Positions 59,353 through 64,000 of a stretch of 64,000 nucleotides of DNA are shown piece after piece. Every line of letters starts with the position of its first letter. Position 1 is the first letter of the stretch. Made by a program: the position numbers and the translations under genes. The notes under the pieces are model-generated. The model was not told the DNA's origin. It saw only the letters and a program-made list of their open reading frames with translations, and ran no database searches. The DNA is taken from the NCBI GenBank assembly GCA_958348245.1, contig CATVYJ010000002.1, positions 62,001-126,000 on the forward strand. The letters run 5' to 3'. This DNA comes from an uncultured Veillonellaceae bacterium. GTDB taxonomy: Bacteria > Bacillota > Negativicutes > Veillonellales > Dialisteraceae.

Positions 59353-60543
59353 TCACTCGAGTGCGTCCCAGGACGAGCCCGTATACAGAAAGGCGAGCGC
59401 GCAGAACGTCACCGCCCCGGCGGAGATCGCTTCCTCGCTGAAGAGGAGATGGCTATTGTGGAGGGGGAGACGGCTCGCCGGGTCGTCTGTGCCCGTGCCG
59501 AGGCGGAAGAAAGCGCCCGGCTTCTTTTCGAGATAGAACGCGAAGTCCTCGCTCCCCATGGACGCGGAGGGCAGTTGGTCCACATGGTCCTCCCCGAGGA
59601 AATGCGCGGCGGACTGCTCGATCATGGAGACGAGGCCGTCCTCTCCGATGACCGGGCCGCACCCGGGGCGGATCTCCGTCTCCGCGCGGACCCGGAGCGA
59701 CAGCGCCGTCCCTTCGGCGATGCGGCGGATGCTCTCGCGAATTTTTGCCCGCGTCTCCGGCAGAAGATAGCGCACGGACCCTTCGAGCGTGACCGTGGAG
59801 GGAATGATATTCGCTGCTGTCCCCGCGGTCATTTTACCCACAGTGACCACCGCCGAATCAAGCGGATTCAGTTCCCGGGAGACGATGGTCTGGAGCTGGG
59901 TAATCATGTACGCCGCGGCCGCGATGGGATCGGGCGTCTTGTGCGGATGGGCCGCGTGGCCGCCCGGCGCGGTGATCGTGATTTTGAACGAGTCCGAGCC
60001 GGCCATCGCCGCGCCGTACCGCAGGCCGATGGAGCCGCCCGGCGTGTCCGGCCAGGTATGCGCCCCCACGACGGCGTCCACGTCGTCCAGGAATCCGTGA
60101 GCGATGAGGGACCGCGCGCCGCCGAGGATTTCCTCCGCGGGCTGGAAGAAAAATTTCACCGTCCCCGCCAGGTGCTCCCGGCGCTCCGACAGGAGCCGCG
60201 CCGCCGCAAGGAGCGCGGCCGTGTGGATGTCGTGCCCGCAGGCGTGGCACCGCCCGGGAACCTCCGACGCGAAGGGAAGGCCCGTCTCCTCCGCAATGGG
60301 GAGCGCGTCCATATCCGCCCGGAGGGCGATCGTTTTTCCGGGCTTGGCCCCGCGGAGAACGCCCACCACGCCCGTATCCTCTCCATTGGGCTGCGTCTCG
60401 ATGCCATACCGCGCGAGCTCGGCCGCGACGAGCGCGGTGGTCTCTTTCTCTTCAAACGCCGTCTCGGGGCGGCGGTGCAGGCTGCGGCGGAGCGCGATGT
60501 ACTCCGGCGCGAGTTCTTTCATTCGTTCCACGATGGATGTCAT
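59353..60543 (-). CDS. M20 amidohydrolase (hippurate/N-acyl-amino-acid hydrolase type)
   Basis: 396 residues. Metal-dependent amide hydrolase of the M20D group: LRRSLHRRPETAFEEKET, ALRADMDALPIAEETGLPF, RCHACGHDIHTAALL, FFFQPAEEILGGARSLI, VGAHTWPDTPGG and the SMGSEDFAFYLEKKPGAFF tail. Substrates are N-acylated amino acids or related amides. RBS AAGGAGGAA precedes the ATG. It lies 183 bp downstream of a GntR regulator on the same strand; part of the creatininase/CitMHS neighbourhood. Confidence 0.92.
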   Translation of the reverse strand: MTSIVERMKELAPEYIALRRSLHRRPETAFEEKETTALVAAELARYGIETQPNGEDTGVVGVLRGAKPGKTIALRADMDALPIAEETGLPFASEVPGRCHACGHDIHTAALLAAARLLSERREHLAGTVKFFFQPAEEILGGARSLIAHGFLDDVDAVVGAHTWPDTPGGSIGLRYGAAMAGSDSFKITITAPGGHAAHPHKTPDPIAAAAYMITQLQTIVSRELNPLDSAVVTVGKMTAGTAANIIPSTVTLEGSVRYLLPETRAKIRESIRRIAEGTALSLRVRAETEIRPGCGPVIGEDGLVSMIEQSAAHFLGEDHVDQLPSASMGSEDFAFYLEKKPGAFFRLGTGTDDPASRLPLHNSHLLFSEEAISAGAVTFCALAFLYTGSSWDALE

Positions 60544-60726
60544 TGTCCATTCCTCCTTAATACTGGCGGCGGTCTGTCGTCCGCCTCACTCCCGGCCCGT
60601 TCCGCCGGGCCGCCTGTCCCGATGCGCCGCATGAGACCGCGGCGCGCGCGAGGAAATCCCGGCGGACTGCCCGGAGACGCCGCTTCTTCCGTCCTGCCGC
60701 CCGCTTCCCCTTTCCGCGCTGCCGGG

Positions 60727-61449
60727 TCAGATGTCGTCCGCATGGTACTGCACGCGGTAGTCCCACACGTCGGAATTGACGAAGTATTCGCTATAGATGA
60801 TGGGCTCGTAATCCGCGTCCAGCTCTTTCCGGATGATCTTCAGCAGGGGAAACCCGAAGGGCACGGCAAAGAGATTGCCCAGCTCCCGGTCCGCCGCGGC
60901 GGCTTTCACCCGCTCCGTCACATAAGCGGGCCGCACGCCGTACCCCGCGAGAAACGCCCGGAGCGATTTGATCTCTCCCGCGGCGCGCACCGTCTCCGGG
61001 CCGGGCGCGGCGAAATAATGATTCAGAAAGAAGAGCGGCTGCCCGTCCACATAGCGCACGCGCGAGAGAAAAGTATACTCCCGCCCGGCCGGCGCATGAA
61101 AGAGCGCTTCCTGCTCCGCCGTCATGGTCCTCCGCTCGCAGAGCAGCGTGGGGCAGCGCACGCTCGCCTCGTCCACCCGCCGGTCGATGAACTGCGCGCC
61201 GAAGCCGCTCATGAGCAGCATGTTCTCCCAGGGCATGGAGCGGGCGACGAAGGTCCCCTTGCCGGGGATGCGCCGGATGAGCTGCTCCTGCTCGAGCCGT
61301 CCCAGCGCCTGCCGCACCGGCGAAAGGCTCGCGCCGTACGACGCGGCGAGCGCGCTCTCCGTGGGAAGCTGCGTCCCGGGCTTGTAGAAATGGCTGCGGA
61401 TCCGGTTGTACAGGTCCTGATAAATTCTCAGACTCAAGGTTTGTCTCAT
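60727..61449 (-). CDS. GntR-family regulator, HutC/UTRA type
   Basis: 240 residues. N-terminal winged HTH (PGTQLPTESALAASYGASLS, VRQALGRLEQEQLIRRIPGK GTF in the family order) and a UTRA ligand-binding domain (YVDGQPLFFLNHYFA, PIIYSEYFVNSDVWDY). RBS GGAGGGGAGGA precedes the ATG. Divergent from the creatininase gene over a 120-bp AT-rich region with a long imperfect palindrome. Likely local repressor responding to an amide or organic-acid metabolite (inference). Confidence 0.92.
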   Translation of the reverse strand: MRQTLSLRIYQDLYNRIRSHFYKPGTQLPTESALAASYGASLSPVRQALGRLEQEQLIRRIPGKGTFVARSMPWENMLLMSGFGAQFIDRRVDEASVRCPTLLCERRTMTAEQEALFHAPAGREYTFLSRVRYVDGQPLFFLNHYFAAPGPETVRAAGEIKSLRAFLAGYGVRPAYVTERVKAAAADRELGNLFAVPFGFPLLKIIRKELDADYEPIIYSEYFVNSDVWDYRVQYHADDI

Positions 61450-61508
61450 ACGGCTGTCCTCCCCTCCGTTTCCTTCATCATATCACAGCCCGCCTTGCAT
61501 TTCCCTCT

Positions 61509-61537
61509 ATCATATTATAATATCATAATATAATGAT
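61509..61537. promoter_or_regulatory. AT-rich operator/promoter region
   Basis: A 29-bp imperfect palindrome, ATCATATTATAA to ATAATATAATGAT, with TATAAT-like boxes on both strands; followed by ATGATGTTTCATCAT (61533-61547), a second dyad. Fits the GntR binding site between the divergent genes. Confidence 0.55.
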
Positions 61538-61569
61538 GTTTCATCATTTTCTTCAAAGGAGTGATACCG

Positions 61570-62352
61570 ATGGAAAAACATGCACTGTACACCATGACGT
61601 GGAAAGAAATCGAAGAAGCCTTCGCGAAGGACCCGGTGGTTCTCATCCCCATGGGCTCCACGGAGCAGCAGGGCGTCCACACCCTCACCGGCGACTACCT
61701 CGCGGCGGAAGCCATTGCAAAGCGCACGGCGGAAGCGTCCGGCGCGTACTACATCCCGGTCATCCCCTTCGGCTGCAGCGAATATTTCCGCTGCTTCCCC
61801 GGCACCATCTCGCTCCGGCCCTCCACGGTGGAAGCGGTCATCACCGACGTGGTGCAGAGCCTCACCGAGCACGGCGTGACAAAACTCTTCTTCATCAACG
61901 GCCACGCGGGCAATACGCCCACCATCGAAGACGTGGCGCGCAAACTCCGCCGGGAAAAGGGCCTCACGTGCTTCTCCATCGACCTCTGGCAGGGCCTCAC
62001 GGACAAAGCGAAGAAAGACATCTACGGAGACGAGGACTCCTCCGGCCACGGCGGCGACCCGCTCACCTCGGTCCTGCTCTACCTCTATCCCGAATACATG
62101 CGCATGGACCTCCTCGGCCCGGTGGAAAACATCCGGGAATACAAGGGCGTCCCCGTGACGGGCCTGAAGAAAGGTATGGTGGCGGGCGTCCCCTTCAACC
62201 TGTACATGGATATGAGCGACATGACGAAGCAGGGCGTCATGGGCAATCCCTTCGCTTCCTCGGCGGAGCGCGGCGAAAAGATCGTGAATCACCTCGTGCA
62301 TGCGTGCTGCGAAATGGTGAAGCTCATCCAGACGCACGACACGCACATCTGA
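61570..62352 (+). CDS. Creatininase-family amidohydrolase
   Basis: 260 residues from ATG 61570 (RBS AAAGGAG); an upstream GTG in frame is less well placed. Metal ligands E32 in MGSTEQQGVHTLTGDYLAAE with H37 and D42, H in FINGHAGNTPTIED, and the EDSSGHGGDPLTS block. The family includes creatinine and F420/mycofactocin-type amide hydrolases. Together with the CitMHS transporter and M20 amidohydrolase it suggests uptake and hydrolysis of an amide-bearing organic acid. Confidence 0.9.
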   Translation: MEKHALYTMTWKEIEEAFAKDPVVLIPMGSTEQQGVHTLTGDYLAAEAIAKRTAEASGAYYIPVIPFGCSEYFRCFPGTISLRPSTVEAVITDVVQSLTEHGVTKLFFINGHAGNTPTIEDVARKLRREKGLTCFSIDLWQGLTDKAKKDIYGDEDSSGHGGDPLTSVLLYLYPEYMRMDLLGPVENIREYKGVPVTGLKKGMVAGVPFNLYMDMSDMTKQGVMGNPFASSAERGEKIVNHLVHACCEMVKLIQTHDTHI

Positions 62353-62393
62353 ACCGCCTTCCCCTTTGATTTCCCCCGCAGGAGGTGAACTTC

Positions 62394-63683
62394 ATGATTG
62401 CAGGTATCGGCTTTGCGGTCATCGCCGTCTTTCTCTACACGACGATGACGCGGAAACTTTCCATCCAGGCCGCGCTCATCGGCATCCCCGTCGTCGCGGC
62501 GCTCATCGCGGGCTTCGGCCTCGACATCGGCAAAATGATGATCGACGGCGTGCTGAAAGTGACGCCTTCCGCGATGATTCCCATCTTCGCCGTCATCTAT
62601 TTCGGCATCATGATCGACGCGGGACTCTTCGACCCCATCGTAAATAAAATCCTGAAGCTCGTCCGGGGCGACCCGGTGAAGGTCACCATCGGCGCGGCGG
62701 TGCTGGCCATGCTGGTCTCCCTCGACGGGGACGGCACCACCACCTTCATCATCTCCGTCTCGGCCATGCTGCCCATCACGACGAAGCTCGGCATGAATCC
62801 GCTCATCCTGCCCTTCGCGGTGGGCATGGCGGCGGGCGTGATGAATCCCCTCCCCTGGAGCGGGCCCACCACGCGCGTCATGGCCGTGCTCCACGCCGAT
62901 TCGTCGGTCATCTTCACGCCCATCGTGCCCGCCATGCTCGCGGGCATCGCGTGGGTGCTCTTCGCCTGCTGGTACGTAGGCAAGAAAGAGCGCAAGCGCC
63001 TCGGCGTGTACCGCATGGACGCGCACACCTTCGAAGGGCTCGGCAGCGATCCCGACGCGAAGCGGCCGAAACTCTTCTGGTTCAATTTCCTTCTCACCGT
63101 GGTGATGATCGCGGTGCTCCTCATGGACGTGATGCCCATGGCCACCATCTTCATGATGGGCTTCGCGCTGGCCATTACCGTGAACTATCCCCGTCTCTCT
63201 GACCAGACGAAGCGCCTCAAAGCCTACTCGGACGAAGTGCTCATGATCGTGGCGCTCATCTTCTCTGCGGGATGCTTCACGGGCATCCTCTCCGGCACGA
63301 AGATGATCACCGAGATGGCCCAGACTCTCGTGTCCTTCATCCCCGACGGCATGGGGAGCGTCCTGCCCCTCGCCGTGGCGGTCACCTCCGTGCCGCTCAG
63401 CCTCGTCTTCCCCACGGACGCCTACTACTTCGGCGTGCTGCCCGTGCTCTACGAAATGGCGGCATCCCTCGGCATCGATCCCGTGCAGATCGGCCGGGCG
63501 GCGGTGCTCGGCCAGATGACCGTGGGCTTTCCCCTTTCACCCCTCGCGGCGGCGACGCTCGTCCTCATCAGCCTCTCCCGGGTGGATCTTGTGGACCATC
63601 AGAAATTCATGTTCCTCTGGGCCATGGGCACCACTCTCATCATGACCGCCGTGTGCTATCTCACGGGCGCGCTCACTTTCTGA
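62394..63683 (+). CDS. CitMHS/CitM-family organic-anion transporter
   Basis: 429 residues from ATG 62394 (GGAGG 5-8 bp upstream; the GTG at 62385 lies in the RBS). About twelve membrane helices. Family blocks: FAVIYFGIMIDAGLFDPIV, MLVSLDGDGTTTFIISVSAM, MNPLPWSGPTTRVMAVL and the C-terminal FPTDAYYFGVLPVLYE and GFPLSPLAAATLVLI. CitMHS members import citrate-metal complexes or related di/tricarboxylates. Starts 41 bp after the creatininase gene, clearly one operon. Confidence 0.92.
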   Translation: MIAGIGFAVIAVFLYTTMTRKLSIQAALIGIPVVAALIAGFGLDIGKMMIDGVLKVTPSAMIPIFAVIYFGIMIDAGLFDPIVNKILKLVRGDPVKVTIGAAVLAMLVSLDGDGTTTFIISVSAMLPITTKLGMNPLILPFAVGMAAGVMNPLPWSGPTTRVMAVLHADSSVIFTPIVPAMLAGIAWVLFACWYVGKKERKRLGVYRMDAHTFEGLGSDPDAKRPKLFWFNFLLTVVMIAVLLMDVMPMATIFMMGFALAITVNYPRLSDQTKRLKAYSDEVLMIVALIFSAGCFTGILSGTKMITEMAQTLVSFIPDGMGSVLPLAVAVTSVPLSLVFPTDAYYFGVLPVLYEMAASLGIDPVQIGRAAVLGQMTVGFPLSPLAAATLVLISLSRVDLVDHQKFMFLWAMGTTLIMTAVCYLTGALTF

Positions 63684-63688
63684 GCATG

Positions 63689-63732
63689 CAAAAAACGCGT
63701 TTCCCCTGTTGCGGAGAAACGCGTTTTTTTCG
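63689..63732. terminator. Bidirectional terminator
   Basis: AAAACGCGTTTC/GAGAAACGCGTTTT stem with A and T runs between the convergent CitMHS and ArsR genes. Confidence 0.85.
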
Positions 63733-63744
63733 CGTGCGGCGGCC

Positions 63745-64000
63745 TCAGTAGCCGAAGGAATCGCGGCCGTGAGAGCCCACCGGGCAGGCGTCGCCGTCTT
63801 TGCAGTACTTGATCTGCTTGCACACGCATTCGTTCTTCATCTTGTACAGCGCGGGCAGGAAGTCCATCACTTTCTGGAAGGTCTCGTCGTTGATGGAGTA
63901 TTTCGTCCACAGCCCTTCCCGGCGGGCGTTCACGATGTGCGCCTCGATGAGAATTTTCATGTGATAGCTCAGCGTAGACTGGGAGAGGGTGAAGTTCTTC
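63745..64000 (-). CDS. ArsR-family transcriptional regulator, 3' part (cut by window edge)
   Basis: The visible frame runs in from the right edge as KNFTLSQSTLSYHMKILIEA, the recognition helix of an ArsR winged HTH, then the wing REGLWTKYSI. The C-terminus carries five cysteines (NECVCKQIKYCKDGDACPVG), a possible metal or thiol sensor site. The reading frame extends past 64000, so the N-terminus is missing. It may regulate genes beyond the window. Confidence 0.88.
   Translation of the reverse strand, partial: KNFTLSQSTLSYHMKILIEAHIVNARREGLWTKYSINDETFQKVMDFLPALYKMKNECVCKQIKYCKDGDACPVGSHGRDSFGY

Overview
The window reads as chromosome of a high-G+C (by eye about 60-65% in most genes), strictly fermentative-type Firmicute, most likely of the Negativicutes (Dialister/Megasphaera/Allisonella-like). 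Gram-positive-lineage division genes (sepF twice, ylmH, divIVA), a ferredoxin-dependent 2-oxoacid oxidoreductase, a complete LIV ABC transporter, iron-type alcohol dehydrogenases and the RpoB/RpoC sequences all fit. The genus is an inference; no rRNA or tRNA gene was seen to confirm it.

Layout. 1-353: 5' end of an Fe-ADH. 485-6296 (minus): a run of mostly unrecognised genes of lower G+C, centred on an AAA+ ATPase with membrane partners, a cysteine-cluster protein, a large TPR/membrane/NTF2-like protein and one ORF broken by an in-frame TGA. 6463-14545: rpoB-rpoC as a free-standing operon. 14700-17220: small hypothetical genes (DUF4236; DUF2922 and DUF1659 pair). 17369-21638: flavin reductase, then cupin-larE-larB-larC (nickel-pincer cofactor synthesis; LarC carries a His/Cys-rich repeat). 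22036-22667: DinJ/YafQ toxin-antitoxin flanked by 35-nt direct repeats. 22845-27591: yggS-sepF-sepF2-proC-ylmH-divIVA-speE. 27860-29759: nhaA and a CpXC protein. 30077-36061: two livJ-type binding proteins and livHMGF behind a leader terminator. 36253-38968: two aldo/keto reductases divergent from a LysR regulator. 39087-43522: a degenerate ADP-ribosylglycohydrolase, Fe-ADH, second flavin reductase, M19 dipeptidase. 43630-44397: yybP-ykoY-type Mn riboswitch and a GDT1/MneA-type Mn exporter. 44762-50131: type I restriction-modification hsdRMS, whose HsdS has two nearly identical halves. 50132-51099: about 1 kb of repeats and hairpins without a gene. 51100-54812: Sel1-repeat protein and fused KorA plus KorB. 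55108-56832: queCDE behind a probable preQ1 riboswitch. 56932-59281: dinB and an M20 peptidase. 59353-63683: M20 amidohydrolase and GntR regulator divergent from a creatininase-family hydrolase and CitMHS transporter. 63745-64000: ArsR regulator, cut by the window edge.

How they fit together: the metabolic genes describe an amino-acid and organic-acid fermenter (LIV uptake, peptide and amide hydrolases, 2-oxoacid:ferredoxin oxidoreductase, NAD(P)H-dependent alcohol and aldehyde reduction, lactate racemization cofactor). Regulation visible in the DNA includes two riboswitches, one likely attenuator and several promoter-overlapping palindromes. Accessory content (hsdRMS, toxin-antitoxin, AAA cluster, repeat field) sits between these housekeeping blocks. 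Start codons were moved from the longest ORF wherever a Shine-Dalgarno sequence indicated it.
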